From Salvia splendens (lineage: Eukaryota > Streptophyta > Magnoliopsida > Lamiales > Lamiaceae), in the NCBI RefSeq assembly GCF_004379255.2, contig NC_056035.1, forward strand, positions 40,428,773 to 40,492,772: a stretch of DNA of 64,000 nucleotides, in the 5' to 3' direction. Numbering within the stretch: the stretch's first letter is position 1; every line of letters starts with the position of its first letter. The position numbers and the translations under genes are program-made. The notes beneath the pieces were generated by a model. It did not search any database, had not been told where the DNA came from, and saw only the letters and a program-made list of their open reading frames with translations. Below, one piece after another: positions 49,612 through 62,284 of this stretch.

Positions 49612-50276
49612 TGGCGCAAAAGTTAGTTAACGAGACCGTTTTGATTTATGCAATTGCAAAAATAGCCCTAATCTAATCCAAGTATTAATCTGTCTCTCGC
49701 AATCATGGCTTCGCCTTCACGATGCGATCATAAGTAGAGCCCATTGTCACCCATCCCTCCGAATTGAGTTGCCGCCACACAATGTCCATCCTTCTTGGAT
49801 GAAGAACAACATATTGATGCTGAATTATTAACATCAAAACAATAAAAAATCCAACAAAAGAACTCTCAAAGCGAGGATTTGCATATCGTGATTGAGGAAG
49901 CGTCATTAGGGTTTCAATGATAGGGAGACGATTGGCAGCTCAAATTCAGCAGTTTGTGGTGCAATTTGAAGCGACAATAACCCTAACACGAGCATTGCGT
50001 TAGAAAGCCATGAATCGCGCAACAATGTGCAATTGCCATGATAACAACGCTGAGCAATTTCTAGGAGCCGATAGGTCGTCGAAGACTATATATAGACAAT
50101 CGACAATAGCTACTGACCCACGCACGACTCAACCATTGTTATCCGACCAAGAATGCAAGCACAGAGAGACTGAAGGTAGGGTAAAAAGTGCAAAAAATTA
50201 ATTTTTTATTTAATTAAATAACATCGGCATTTTTTTTATCTCAACCTACGGCGTCATTTAAGTCATCAGCCGTTTA
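49612..50276. other. Intergenic, no recognised gene
   Basis: Unique-looking sequence between the Copia element and the third Harbinger copy. Short open frames (for example on the minus strand at 49703-49906) resemble nothing I know. Confidence 0.45.
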
Positions 50277-51965
50277 GGCCACCCGCAATGCGTCACGCGA
50301 GTGGCTCGTAACCCGTCACGCCGGGACTAGACGACGGCGAGATGCGTTGCAGCGTCCCGTCTCGTCCCCAGCCCGCCGAGACGGATGGCGAGCCATCTCG
50401 CCGCGCTCTGGCGCCATGCGTGACGCCCACTCGGTGACCCGCGAGTGGGCATCGTCACGCTGACGCAATAAATTATTTTTTTTAAAGTCGAATTTTAAAA
50501 AATTGAAAACCGGTAATATTACCGTTAATATTAGCGATTTTTTATTTTATTTTTTTACTCTATAAATACTCTTAATTCATCCTCATTTCACACACAAATA
50601 CACATTTGTTCTTCCCAAATCATCTCTATTTCCTCTACAATTTTCATCTAACCTCTTATCACAAAATGTCCGGCGACGGAAACTCTGGCGGTGGCGGCTC
50701 CGGCGGGTTTGACATCAACGCGTTCGGCGACTGGGGGCATGTACAATGTCCTGGGTGGTGGTTCCGGTTCATATACGCCGGGCACCCAGGGTTCGTCGAT
50801 GCCGGGGGTACCAACCACCCCATTTTGACGTGGATGCAAACGCCTGTCCCTCCGCCCCGAGGTATTAACAGAGATTATCCCAGATTCGAGAGGATTATTA
50901 GGTTGAACCCAATCCGGAAGGAGGCCGAGGCAGTGGAGGAGGCCGAGGCGGTGGAAGCTCCAGGGCGTAGGCGGACGAGGAGGAGGATTTAGGCCGACAT
51001 CTGTACAGCCCCAAGGAAACGCTGACTGTGAACAACGTCTGGATCAGCGTCTCGTACGATCCCATCGTCATGAATCAACAATCCCAGAAGTGCTTCTGGG
51101 AAAAGGTCACCGAGGCCTACCACGATATTAAGCCAAAGGGGTCCCGCCGCCGCACATATAAGATGCTCCGCGCTCACTTTGACCGAGTCGACAGAGAGGT
51201 CAAAAAATTCTGCGCCATCTACAAGAGTGAAGCGGCTCATTACCAAAGCAGAGTCACGGGAGCCGACATTCTGAGGTCGCTTTGCGAGTCTACTTCGACG
51301 ACACCGGCAAACAATTCAAACATGTCGATGTTTGGGAGGTCGTCAAAGACGAGGAAAGGTGGGCCGACGGTGTTCGGTCCAGCTCGGGCTCGACCTCGAA
51401 GCGCACGAGCACACGGCGGGTGGCCAATACTCGTCTAGTGAAGGCGGTTCGGGTAGCGCCGCACAAGAGTTTGCCTCGCAGGAGGTTGAGGGCACGACAG
51501 ACGATGCCAGGGGTCCTCCCGTGGGCGCCGTCGGCCACAAGGGAGAAATGTGGCGAATGCGGCTAGAGGGAGGAGGGGCCGAGTCGAATCAAGCCAGGCG
51601 GGCTCAGGGGCACCCTCAAACTCCCTAATGTCCATGTACATGACCGCCACAATGGCGGACATTTCCCGCATGATGCCTCATCAATACCAATCCTATCTTG
51701 CTGGAATTGAGTTTATGGCAAGACAACTTGGTATTCCGCTTCCAGGTGGCTTCAGTGCACCTCCACCACATTCGGGGGATGATTCGCCGACGAAGTAGTT
51801 TTTTTATTTTCTATAAAATTGTATTTTAAATTATGTAATTTTTACTTTTTAGGATTTTAATTATGTGTTATTTTTAATTTTTTTGAATTTCAAGTTGTAT
51901 TTTTATTTTATGTTGTAATTTTATTTTATTTAATGAAATATGTTTTTATTAATTGAAAGTCACTG
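50277..51965. mobile_element. Harbinger-like element, third copy, right end lost
   Basis: TTA (50274-50276) precedes the left terminus GGCCACCCGCAATGCG. The body is colinear with the element at 17735, including the AATCATCTC/TTTTCATCTAAC leader and the gene. Similarity stops around 51960, shortly after the TTTAATGAAATATG stretch, and the TIR-bearing last ~200 bp seen in the 17735 copy are absent. Confidence 0.7.
50666..51798 (+). pseudogene. Broken NAM-associated-type protein (third Harbinger copy)
   Basis: It starts MSGDGNSGGGGSGGFDINAF, as in the copy at 18149. The trihelix-like block NNVWISVSYDPIVMNQQ, CFWEKVTEAYHDIKPKG, RTYKMLRAHFDRVDREVKKF is well preserved, as is VYFDDTGKQFKHVDVWEVV in another frame. 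The C terminus is ...MTATMADISRMM to SGDDSPTK. At least three frame changes (near 50740, 50990 and 51280, plus one after 51400) interrupt it. The two copies differ from each other in several breaks, so at least some decay came after they separated. Confidence 0.75.
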
Positions 51966-52112
51966 AAAAATATTTTTATCCAAACCGATGACGTATTTAT
52001 ATCGTTTAATCCGATTGCAAACCAACCCATTTATCACTGTGTATAAAACAGGAAAGAAAAATTAAAATTTGGAAAACAATTGATATTCTCCCTCTAAACA
52101 TATCCGTCCCAC

Positions 52113-52120
52113 TATAAATT
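52113..52120 (+). promoter_or_regulatory. TATA box of the glucosylceramide synthase gene
   Basis: TATAAATT is followed about 30 bp later by a CT-rich tract (TTTCTCTCTCTT, 52140-52185) typical of a plant 5' leader. The start codon is 260 bp downstream. Confidence 0.6.
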
Positions 52121-52380
52121 ACGCGGTTTCCTCAAAATCGCCCTCTCCTTTCTCTCTCTTCTGTTCTTCTCTCTCTCCTATCACCGAGTTTCAAACTTTC
52201 TAATCCAATCCTCGGCGATATAGGAGAGAGAGGGAGAGAGATAAAGCTTATGTGTGTGCATATACACCTATATGCACTTATATGTATATGTATACTTTCC
52301 ATTACACCTGAGATTTAGGGCATCACATTGTGCTCGCTTCTTGATTTGAGATACCAAAAGGAGAAATCCAAGTTAGATTT

Positions 52381-55300
52381 ATGGATTTCCGCATTTCAAC
52401 GGAAATGCGGTCGTTTGATTATCTCTTGTTCTCTTCCAGCAGAGCTTTATGCAGCCCTATTGCAATATTTATTCAGATCCAGGTGAGCTACTACTGTTTT
52501 TTATTGTTGAAGTTTTATATGAAAATTTAAGGAAACAGCGGTGACTGATTTCTTGAAGTATCGGAATGTGGATTATCTACTCATTTTTGTACCCTGCTAG
52601 TGATTCTGGATTGGGAAAGGTGTATTCGTTGACGTTGATTGATTTTTGTTAGTGTCTGTACTAATTTTCGTGCTTAAATGGTACTCCTAGTGGCAGTTGT
52701 ACTTCTTAAAATGAGTTCAAAATAGCTGGATTTTAAGATTTGAGACGTCAATAGTTTTGTGTTAGTTTGTCTTACAGGTTCCTGTTAAATGAATTTTTAT
52801 GCTATCCAGGATTTATGCCAAGTATTTCTAGAGGTAGATAGAGGCACATTGGTGCTGGATGCTTGATTATATAGATTTGGAAGCAGGCTTTTGCTTTTGC
52901 AAAAGTAGGTTTGCGTTTGTAATCTATACTGAAGCGCTCTGCCCTGTTCCAATGGGCAGAGTTACCGCGTGGGTGATATGGTGATGATAAAGGGTTATAC
53001 AAATGTTGAAGGCTAGTTTCTGATTATGTGATACCTACTGTAACTGAGAGATTTTATCCTCCTTCGAAATTGGAGCTACAAGGCCGAAGGAGCTTTACTT
53101 AGGATCCCATACTAAAAATATTCACAATAATCAATATTAACAATGCTTGCAGTTTACATGTCATACTTACTTGTCAATCAGGGCGCGATTCCAATGGTTT
53201 AGCTTTTAGTTAATTTGAAGACTTGGTTAGAAAATATTCAAAATACATTTGATTGAACATACTTCAAAGTCAGTCAGTTCCTGTGCATTTTGTTGAAACG
53301 CTTTGTTATTATACCTTTGTTTTTCCAAAAGGGAGCGAGAGTACGTATTATCTGTCCCAGTAATGTGTGCCAAATCTTGACAGTTGACATGAATTTTATT
53401 GTATTAGTTCGCTTATTTGCTCTTTCTGCTTTACTTAAAATGTCAAATTGTTACTTAAGTTTCCTAGAGTCTGGCTTTGCATGGGCTACAATGGGATAAA
53501 TCAGATTTTTTTTCCTTGCTTGTAGGGATTTTTCATTTGCTTGTTGCTTGCTCTTGGCTGGGTTTTGGCTTCTTATGTCAGGTAATGAAAACCTTCGGAC
53601 TGCAGTTACTCTACTACTGACTTGAACTTTGTAATGCTAACAGCTAAAATCTTGTTGCAGGAATAAAGAGACAAGAAAGATAAAAGAAAGCATGAAAAGT
53701 GGCAATCACTTTGCTTTTCTTTCCTATGATATTAATGAGCTCGAGCACTCTATTCAGGTCAACTTGCCAAGAGTTTCAGTTGTGATGCCTTTGAAGGGTT
53801 TCGGGGAACATAATCTGCATAACTGGAGAAGTCAGGTGAACTATCTTTAAAGCTCTTAACTCATCTTAGTAGGTGGTTTGGAAACAATCTCATTGTATTT
53901 GCACATACCGGTAATAGTTATCATTTCAAATTATGTAGATGCAGTTACTATGAACTACTATAGTTTAGGTTAATGTTTTTGATCTATAATGGAACATCAA
54001 AGTAATAAGCAAGTGAATGAACTGAAGATATGTATGGACAAACAGTGCTTTCTGCTATTCATACTGCTTCTATTCCCCCATTCCTCTTAGGCACCCTTTG
54101 GTGTTTTCTCGTAGTTATAAGATATATGAAAGATAGATACTTCCTCCATCCACAAAAAATAGTCTCATTTGTGGACCGCACATGTTTTAATGAATTGGTA
54201 AAGTAAGAGAGAAGGAGAAGTAGGATAGATTGGGAGAAAAAATGGGTAAAATATGAGAGAGAAACTTTTGATATTTAGTAATGGGACTATTTTTTTGTGG
54301 ATATCCCAAAATGGCAAAACGGGACTATTTTTCGTGACCGAGGGAGTATTTAAAAATAAGTTTTAGGCCATTGAAACTTTAGCCTTATTAATTCTCTGAA
54401 TTTTTAGCAACAGGTTTAAAAGTGTTGCTTTAATTTTTTTCTTTGGTTTATGGTATTACAGATTACAACTTTATATGGAGGCCCTGTGGAATTTCTTTTT
54501 GTAGTGGAAAGTGTGGAAGATCGTGCTTACCTTGCGGTCTCTCAACTATTAAAGAGTTATCAGGTCTGTGGTTCCCTTCCCTTATTGACATATAAGATTC
54601 ACTTTCATCTTATTTCCTTTCCTAACTGAGCCTGTCAAGTCAACTTACTGAGTGGATGGATGCATTTTCTACCCGCCCTGTTTGGAAATGTATCTAGCGC
54701 ATTTGCTTGTTTAAGTGACACGTCGGGTTCTGCAGTTTAGTCAGTTTCTTAAAATTCAAGTGTAAATCTCAACGTGACAACATCTCTCAGTTCTATTATT
54801 TCCACCTTCCCATGATGTTGTGGTCATTTATGCTTTATACGAATTGAGGTTAAATTTCAACAATTTAGGTCATGGTCAACTTCTGATATTATTTGGTCCA
54901 CATGAGCTTCAGTTTCAGTTGCAAGCAAAAATGACAATGATTGCAGAAATCAATATATGCTTTATGTCAATATGCTTTGCCTTTCATTTCTTATTTATTT
55001 GTTCGAAGCTGAGTGACTACTTTTTGTAGATATTACTCATGGATTCAATTTGCGCAAAATATCATTGCTTAGATCTGTGTCTTTTCTTGTCTTCCTAAGA
55101 TGGACATATGCTTTTGATTTTTTATTCTTGTTCTCATTGAAGAAGTATCAGATGCATCTTCCTCTACCTGATAGATATAAATTATCCACACTAGATATTC
55201 TGCATAAATTGATTTGTATATTCATTGCCTAGCCCTACAATTTGAAATATATTTCTTACATTAAGATGCATGACCTTGCAGGATCACGTTGATGCCAAAA

Positions 55301-57914
55301 TTGTCGTGGCTGGTCATTCAACAACCTGTAGCCAGAAGATTCATAATCAGTTGGTACATAATATTTCATTGGTTTAGTGATTGTATGAACCCACATAATT
55401 TTATTCCTCATGCTCTTAACTCAGACATCAAAAAATGTCACTATAAGAATTTCAATCAACATTTGTTTTACAACATTGAGAAACTTAAAATTGCTCGATT
55501 TTTACAATGATAAACTTCTCATGATAATTTTGATAGATAATCATCAGCATTAAACGCAAACCTTTCCAGGCTACTTGTTGAAATTCTTTAGTTTTCAACT
55601 CCCTTTTTTGACAGACTTTCTTCAGCAACTTCTGAAAAAACAAGAAGAAATAACATAAAACTGGATGTTGGTTTGTTTATACCCATTTTATAGATATTGC
55701 TGGGTCAGCATTCCATCAGTTAATGTTATTTACACTGTACAGTTTACATTTTACAGGTTGGAGTAGAGAATATGCATAAAGAGAGCAAATATGTGTTGTT
55801 TCTAGATGATGATGTCAGGCTGCATCCTGGCTCAATTGGAGCCCTTACTGCTGAAATGATAAAGAACCCAGATGTATTTAACTTTACTCTATGTGCTTAA
55901 TTGTTAGTTTTGTATCTCCTTCTGACTGATGCTGCTAATTCTCATTTGCTTAAATAACCTTTTTTGTTGTCTGGAAAATGTTCAGATATTTATTCAAACT
56001 GGATATCCTCTTGATTTACCATCAGGAAGTCTAGGAAGTTACTGCATATATGAATATCACATGGTACGTTAGCAATCTTCAGTGACTGTTTTCTAGTTCA
56101 TACTGAATGCAGTTGTGTTTGGATTCTTTTCGTCTAGTTTGGTGATCATGTTAATTGGTTTTGATTCTTGATTTCTTCTCTGCTGCTTGTAATATCTATG
56201 ATTTACCATCAATAAAATATTCTGTTTCTGGTTGTGAGAAGAAAACTTCAACAATGATCTTCTTTGTTAATGTAGCCTTGTTCTATGGGATTTGCTACTG
56301 GAGGAAGAACATTCTTTTTGTGGGGAGGATGTATGATGGTGAGCTATAAGCCTTTTGGAAAATCAAATTATTACCTCATGTTTCAAATAACTTACTAACT
56401 TGAGTTGCAGATGCATGCAGATGATTTCAGAACCAATCGACATAATGTTGTCTCAGACCTTAAGGATGGTGGTTATTCAGATGACATGACTCTTGCTGCC
56501 ATTGCAGGTGAGGTTACGCATTTCATGTCCCTGAATATTCAATTATCTTAGTTTGAGTTTGTGGCTAGCTTCATACTGTTTATAACTTTATGTTGATTAT
56601 CCTGCACAACTAAGCTATGTATTTTAGACTTTATTATTGAAGTAATAGATGTGCAGTTGATTTAACTGTTGGCAGTTAACTTTTGAATTTAAAGGATATT
56701 TGTTGCTGATGTCTCATTCTATACAGGGGCGCATAAGAGACTGATTACATCGCCACCAGTTGCTGTTTTCCCCCATCCACTTGGAAGTGATCTTAACTTT
56801 GGCAGGTTTGTTTTAACATTTCCAAAACTGAGAGAATATTGGTCATTAGGAAATGCGACTTTTAGCCTCAGTTGGTTTCTAACCATCTATTTCTGTAGGT
56901 ACTGGAATTATTTGAGAAAACAAACATTTGTTTTGGAATCGTACGCTACCAAAACCAACTGGGTTATGAATCGTGCACTATTTTCTGTCCACTGCTACTT
57001 ATCATGGGGATTTGTCGCTCCTTTCATCATGTCTGGGATACATTTGGCAGCAGCTCTGAGGTTTCACTCCAATGGGTATTCATTTGATGAAGCTGTTTTG
57101 CCATCTACTGGTGAGTATGCATGTCATTTGTCAGTAAATCAGATACAATAAAGTGTATTAAAAAACAGTGGGGGTGTTTAGTGCAAGTCAAAGGCGAGAG
57201 GCTGATCCAAACAACACTTCTAATACATATAGTAACAATGCATTGGTTGCGGAAAAGTTTGATATAAGTGTTCTGCCAAGTTGGCATTTAGGTTATTTCT
57301 CAACCTTGTTGCTGTTTTTGTTTTCCAGGATTGTTGCTTGTTGGGTGCCTTGCTACATGCACAACTATCGAACTTCTTTCAATGTGGAACTTGACTAGAA
57401 TAGAGGTGCAGCTTTGCAACTTATTATCTCCAGAGGCTCCACCACTATCACTTGCTTCTTACAACTGGTGTCTCGTAAGTCCATCTTATCATTCCTGGTT
57501 TTACCATAGATAGCTTAGTGCAACTGGAATAACCGCTCGATTCTGAATTCGAGCAGGTATTTATCGCAATGCTGGTGGACAATTTTCTCTACCCTATATC
57601 TGCATTCCGTTCACATTTTAGCCAGTCTATCAACTGGTCAGGCATACGCTACCACTTGAAGGATGGGAAGATAAGCAAGGTATTGTTATTTTAGACCCAC
57701 CTTCTATTAGAGAATTCAAGGTTGCGCGACATCCTAAACTTGCAGCGTGTTTGTGATGCAGATCGATAGAAGCAAGGATAAGGGGCCTAAGTTTACGGAT
57801 TTAGGAGGGAAGCATTTGTATGGGAAGAAAGGAGCTCAAAACAATTCTTCTTTTTTGGTATGTTTGTCCAGGACACTTGCTCACTGGAGGCAGCCCAAAA
57901 AATATGATGTATAG
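52381..57914 (+). CDS. GCS: Glucosylceramide synthase (ceramide glucosyltransferase, GT21)
   Basis: Transfers glucose from UDP-glucose to ceramide (EC 2.4.1.80) in the ER/Golgi, making the glucosylceramides of plant membranes. Fourteen GT-AG exons keep frame: 52381-52482, 53526-53581, 53661-53835, 54462-54563, 55282-55353, 55757-55873, 55986-56063, 56276-56338, 56411-56507, 56727-56805, 56899-57110, 57329-57474, 57557-57679 and 57762-57914. They give 524 residues; Arabidopsis GCS is about 519. One N-terminal membrane segment (GFFICLLLALGWVLASYV, about 35-52) precedes the catalytic domain: RVSVVMPLKGFGEHN, FLDDDVR (186-188 Asp), CSMGFATGGRTFFLWGGCM, YSDDMTL (279-280) and YWNYLRKQTF (315-324, the QxxRW-like region). 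Two or more C-terminal membrane segments follow (SWGFVAPFIM, LLLVGCLATCTTIELL, VFIAMLVDNFLYPI). An in-frame TGA upstream supports ATG 52381. A second in-frame ATG at 52405 is possible. Confidence 0.96.
54140..54346. mobile_element. Stowaway MITE in glucosylceramide synthase intron 3
   Basis: CTTCCTCCATCCACAAAAAA at the left and TTTTCGTGACCGAGGGAG at the right, flanked by TA (54138-54139 and 54347-54348). The ends have diverged. It is non-coding and lies between the exons ending 53835 and starting 54462. Confidence 0.82.
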
Positions 57915-59735
57915 ACTGACGGCTCTTAAATTATAATCATACATTATTGGATTCTATTGGATTGGCTACACATCTTTAGACTTTGGATGATTTGTTACTT
58001 TTTAGATTAGTCCAATCGATTGATTCTTGAGTTTGATGAATGATTCTTGTAATTGTATTCACGTTGTGCAACCTGGTAATATTTTTTATTCGTTCAAAAT
58101 TTTAAATACTCTAGTATTACATATTGCATTCTTTATTGGCATGAATATTACTAGTGTACTTTTTTTTTTGTGGAGGGTGTTTATGCCTATGTTGTTAGTG
58201 TAATACTGAAGCACAGAGTTAAACACATTTATGTTGATATTTAGTTCTCCCCCGCAGTGTTCTTATTCTATTTTTGTTTGTCCCTAAAAATTAATTTATT
58301 TTAATTTTTGATAGGCTTTTCTTTCTTAGGATGTATGCTCTATTTTCCGTTTACAAACATTCAATCATTTTTTTCATTATTTTTTCATCTTATCTAAACT
58401 TCTACTTTATCAATTTTGGATTAAAATCGGTGTGATTCTCAAAATTCCTATTTTTTGTAGGAGTATTGTCTAGCCACACATCAATACTAAGTATCACTTC
58501 TCAATAGATGTCCAACCGATGGGGTATATTCAAATGAAGTTTTTTATGTAAATTACTTGGAATCACATCTTAATAGATGTCCAATCTTAATAGATGTCCA
58601 ATCAAAGGGGTGTATTCTTAATATGTTAGAATAAAAAACTTATATTCGAGGGACATTTTATAATTTGTGGACCAATTAAGAAACAATCAATAGCAATTAG
58701 ATTAATGTAAATAGGTAACGAGGGATGTATTCAGATTCATAAGCTAAATAGTGTTCAAAATTAAAATACTTGTAGTTCATTGAATCTTGTGATCTAATGG
58801 TTAGATTTATGCCACGTGTCATCTAATAATGTGGATTATTAGTCTAATAATATAGTTTATCACAACCCTCCAATCTAAGGATCCAATGGCTAAGATTTGC
58901 TTTGATTTTTTACAGAATTTCACTATTGACCATAGTGCGCCCCTAGGGAATGATATATATCCTTACTTGTCTTCTCTTTTCTGTTTTCTATATATCTAAC
59001 TTGTGCTATTATTGGCTCGATTAATAATAAAACTTTCTAGATTTTGTTTATGTACTCCATTATTGTATATATCGTATTATATACATGGGAAATCTAAAAC
59101 AATTACTACCATATTTTAGAATTATTCATTTTTCCATAAAATGTGAATTTTCCATTAAACAATCGTATACATGAAAATAATTTAATAATAAAAGATTGAG
59201 TGTATAGATTTACTTAACAAATGTTAAAACAATCGATTCAAGTATCATTAAAACACACAAAAAATTGGAAAATAAAAAGTGAAAAAAATCTATAATTAAA
59301 TCATAAAATTATGGTAGAGTATGACCAAGTAAAAGGAAGTGCACACCGTCGTGACATTTGCAGAGGGAAAGGAGGTATTTTAGGGTTTGCTCTCAAACTG
59401 CAAGTTTTATTTGATCATATGCAATCCAGACCCGCCACTTTACATGAATTACAGTCCATACCCCATATTTTGCAAAATGACCCCTTTGATATTGCTGGAA
59501 TTTTCCATTAAACAATCATGTAACATGAAAATAATTTAATAAGAAAAGAATAAGATACATACATATGACACCTAAAACAATTACTATATCTTAGAATTAT
59601 TTATTTTTCCATAAAAAGTGAATTTTCCATTAAACAATCATATATATCGAAATAATTTAATAATAAAAGAATGAGTGTTGAGATTTACCTAGCAAATGTA
59701 GTATATCACTAAAATATTCACAATCATCGTTTTAC

Positions 59736-59743
59736 TATATATA
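59736..59743 (+). promoter_or_regulatory. Possible ancestral TATA box of the F-box gene
   Basis: TATATATA lies 16 bp left of the solo-LTR insertion. With both insertions removed it would sit about 64 bp upstream of the F-box start codon, a plausible core-promoter distance. Today more than 4 kb separates them. Confidence 0.4.
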
Positions 59744-59754
59744 TGTGTAACAGT

Positions 59755-59759
59755 ATTAC
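59755..59759. repeat. Target-site duplication of the solo LTR (ATTAC)
   Basis: ATTAC recurs at 62228-62232, immediately after the element. Confidence 0.85.
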
Positions 59760-62227
59760 TGTCACGCCCGCATTTTCTAAGGATAGAAAACACGGTTGAT
59801 CGCGACTAGGGGAGGATTAAAGAAGCGGGGAAGAAAGGGGAAAACACCACAAATCGACCATAGCTCGAAACAAATGGGAATAGTTCGAAAAAAATCAGAG
59901 TATCTCAACAATCAACAACTCAAAAGAAACAATATTTAGCGGAAGCATTTCGAGAGTAGAATAATGCTATGTATGAAGACACAACATATTCTTGACATTT
60001 GGTAGACATTCCTCACTTTTATGCTCAACACCCACCGCGCTCGTCACCGCTCAACCTGCACATAGGGAAAACATATGCAGGGCTGAGTACTTGATGTACT
60101 CAGTGAACAAATGCCAAAACAATTTTATAAAAAGCAGTTATATCATGCCACCATTGAGTGACCTCGGGGTTTTAACTTGAAATGGCCCGAGTCACTAAAA
60201 ATATCTCAAACACAACTTTCGACACATCCTCAAATCACTTTTCCTCATCATTTCAAACCACAACCATTTCTCCTTGAATTATTTAAGAAACTACTATATC
60301 TGTTCTTTAGGGTGCCGTGTAAGGGGGCCACTTTCCACGAGCACGAAAACCGGCCAACCCATTCGATGACTCACGGTTCTCATCGTGTACACTAGTCCGA
60401 GTAGGGACGCACCCTTGCTAAGACCCGAATTCGATTAAACTCATAGTAGGGACTCACTCCCCACTAAATAATCATCAACATCAACATCAACATCAACATC
60501 AATCTCATCAACATCAACCTCGTCAACATCATCAACATACTGTGAAACGAGATTGTGGCCGCAAACTCGATCACTAGACCGGCCGACCCAAAAGACGGCT
60601 CACGATCCCCATTGGTGTACACTAGCCTGAGTAGGGACTCACTCCCTAGTCAGACCCGAATTCGATTTCAATAGGTCTAGTAGGGACAATTCCCTTGCTA
60701 AACAAACAGATAAGCATTTCTCAAAACAAAAACATGGCATGATATTCCTTTTGCAAACTTTATTTTCCTCAAAAACGTATTTGAAACATAAATCATTTTT
60801 TTTGCATAGATCGAGCATCATCACACATCACATCAACAAGTCGAGCAATTCACAACCACTCAAAAAGCTATACAGCGCAATACATGACAATCACTTTCAC
60901 TTTAAGCACATAAATCACATAATCATGTAATAATCGCAATCACAGGCATTTCGTCACATAAAATGATGCTCAAACCAATATATTAAATCGAAAGCTCTTG
61001 AAAATACTTTAGTTCGAAAGCCCACCTCGTTTGTTTAATTTTCTGACTCCTTACTTCGACTTCAAATTGATTCACGAAGAATTTCCCTCCTTAAGTCCAT
61101 GCTTCCCGTCTTTCAATTATTGCTGAGGCTGCCCGAGCTTGACCCAACAAAAAGAATACTCCAGCCCACTTAAGCCATTAACAACTTGGCCCAAAAGAAA
61201 AATTTGGTACAATAGCCCAACTAAAAAAATATATCTTCCTATTCCAATTAATGAGGCCCAATCTTTTTAAAAAAAAACCATAGGCCCAAATCCTTATTTT
61301 CTTCCCCCATTGTACACGCCCATCTTCTTCTCTCCCAAATTTTTCGTCGCTCCGATTTGCCGCCGTCTGTCATCACTGTTGGAGCGGAGGTGACCCAGCC
61401 GTCGCGGTTCACGCTGCTGCTGCTGCATCGAGATTCGCCGGTTAAACGAGCAGTGTCGTCGTCCATTCCTGCTGCTCGGCGTGCGCCGCCGCATCGAAGT
61501 CGAGGTTCTAAACCGCTGTTACTCTTCCATCAGCGAGCTATCAGAAATCATCACAGCAACTATTGATTCTCTTTTACTTTCTAACTCCCATGGAAAGATG
61601 CGTCCTTGGCGAATTCCCGTCACATCTTTTCTTCTGTTTGGATTTCTCGGTTACTTCTGACTTGCTTGAAAACAGCTTCTTCCTAGATTCAGCATTCCAA
61701 TCAAACATCTGGAGGAAGCCACCAATATAATTCCCACCTTTGGAGCATTGGTTCTCAATCCCCATAACAGCCGACTTCAAAAAAAAAATCAAAACTTGTT
61801 GAACTCTCCCTTGTTGCATAACAACACAAGCATCAATTGTATGTGCCATTCCCGTTAGACATGAACAAGTTCTTGGAGAGAAAGAGAGCTGAGAAGTGTG
61901 ATTTGGAGAGAAAAATATATAATAGAGAAAAGATGGCTGATGAGTAGTTTGGATTTAGGGAGAGATTCATGGAAGAGAGGGGAACGGTTTTTAAATCGTG
62001 GGTTGAGGGGAATAAATTTTGAATTCTCTTTTTTTTGATTATTTTGAATTTGTTTGGTATTTATTTGCAGATCACGAAGGAGGAAAAATCTCATCACGGA
62101 GGAGGAAAATCTCTGCCGAATCTTTAATTAAAATTTGAATTAATGCAGCTTGGTGACCAAGTCAACAGAAAATATTTAATTAGATTAGTTTGATAAAAAA
62201 AATTTCTCTTTTTTTCGGGGTATTACA
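59760..62227 (+). mobile_element. Solo LTR, 2.47 kb (probably Gypsy)
   Basis: Starts TGTCACGCCCGC and ends CGGGGTATTACA, with a 5-bp duplication on both sides and no internal retrotransposon genes. A single LTR between target duplications is the product of LTR-LTR recombination. Internal features are a perfect 8-bp hairpin CTGAGTAC/GTACTCAG (60083-60103), (ATCAAC)n repeats near 60473-60540 and two related ~80-bp segments around GTAGGGACTCACTCCC. The superfamily is inferred from LTR size and termini only. Confidence 0.78.
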
Positions 62228-62276
62228 ATTACAAAAATTACAATCACAACTCTCACCTCATTCTCTCCTCTCCAAC

Positions 62277-62284
62277 ATTCATGG
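62277..62284. repeat. Target-site duplication of the hAT element, left copy (ATTCATGG)
   Basis: ATTCATGG is repeated at 63755-63762. Both copies contain the F-box start codon ATG. Confidence 0.95.

Larger units (their letters stand above)
57915..59759. other. Intergenic region between GCS and the F-box gene
   Basis: It holds the GCS 3' untranslated region and AT-rich DNA. A ~150-bp direct repeat occurs at about 59075-59225 and 59555-59700 (shared AATTTTCCATTAAACAATC and AAATAATTTAATAATAAAAGA), with 330 bp between. No gene was seen. Confidence 0.55.

Noticed and set aside
57861..57880. Possible mini-intron in the last GCS exon (GTATGT...CAG)
   Set aside because: Far too short for a plant intron, and reading through gives the expected family C terminus ending HWRQPKKYDV.
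58721..58965. AGGGATGTATTC near 58723 resembling the left end of family B
   Set aside because: Only about 12 bases match, and no paired right end or target duplication was found.
61357..61566. Pro/Arg/Ser-rich frame inside the solo LTR
   Set aside because: Low-complexity, no family features, and it lies within LTR sequence.
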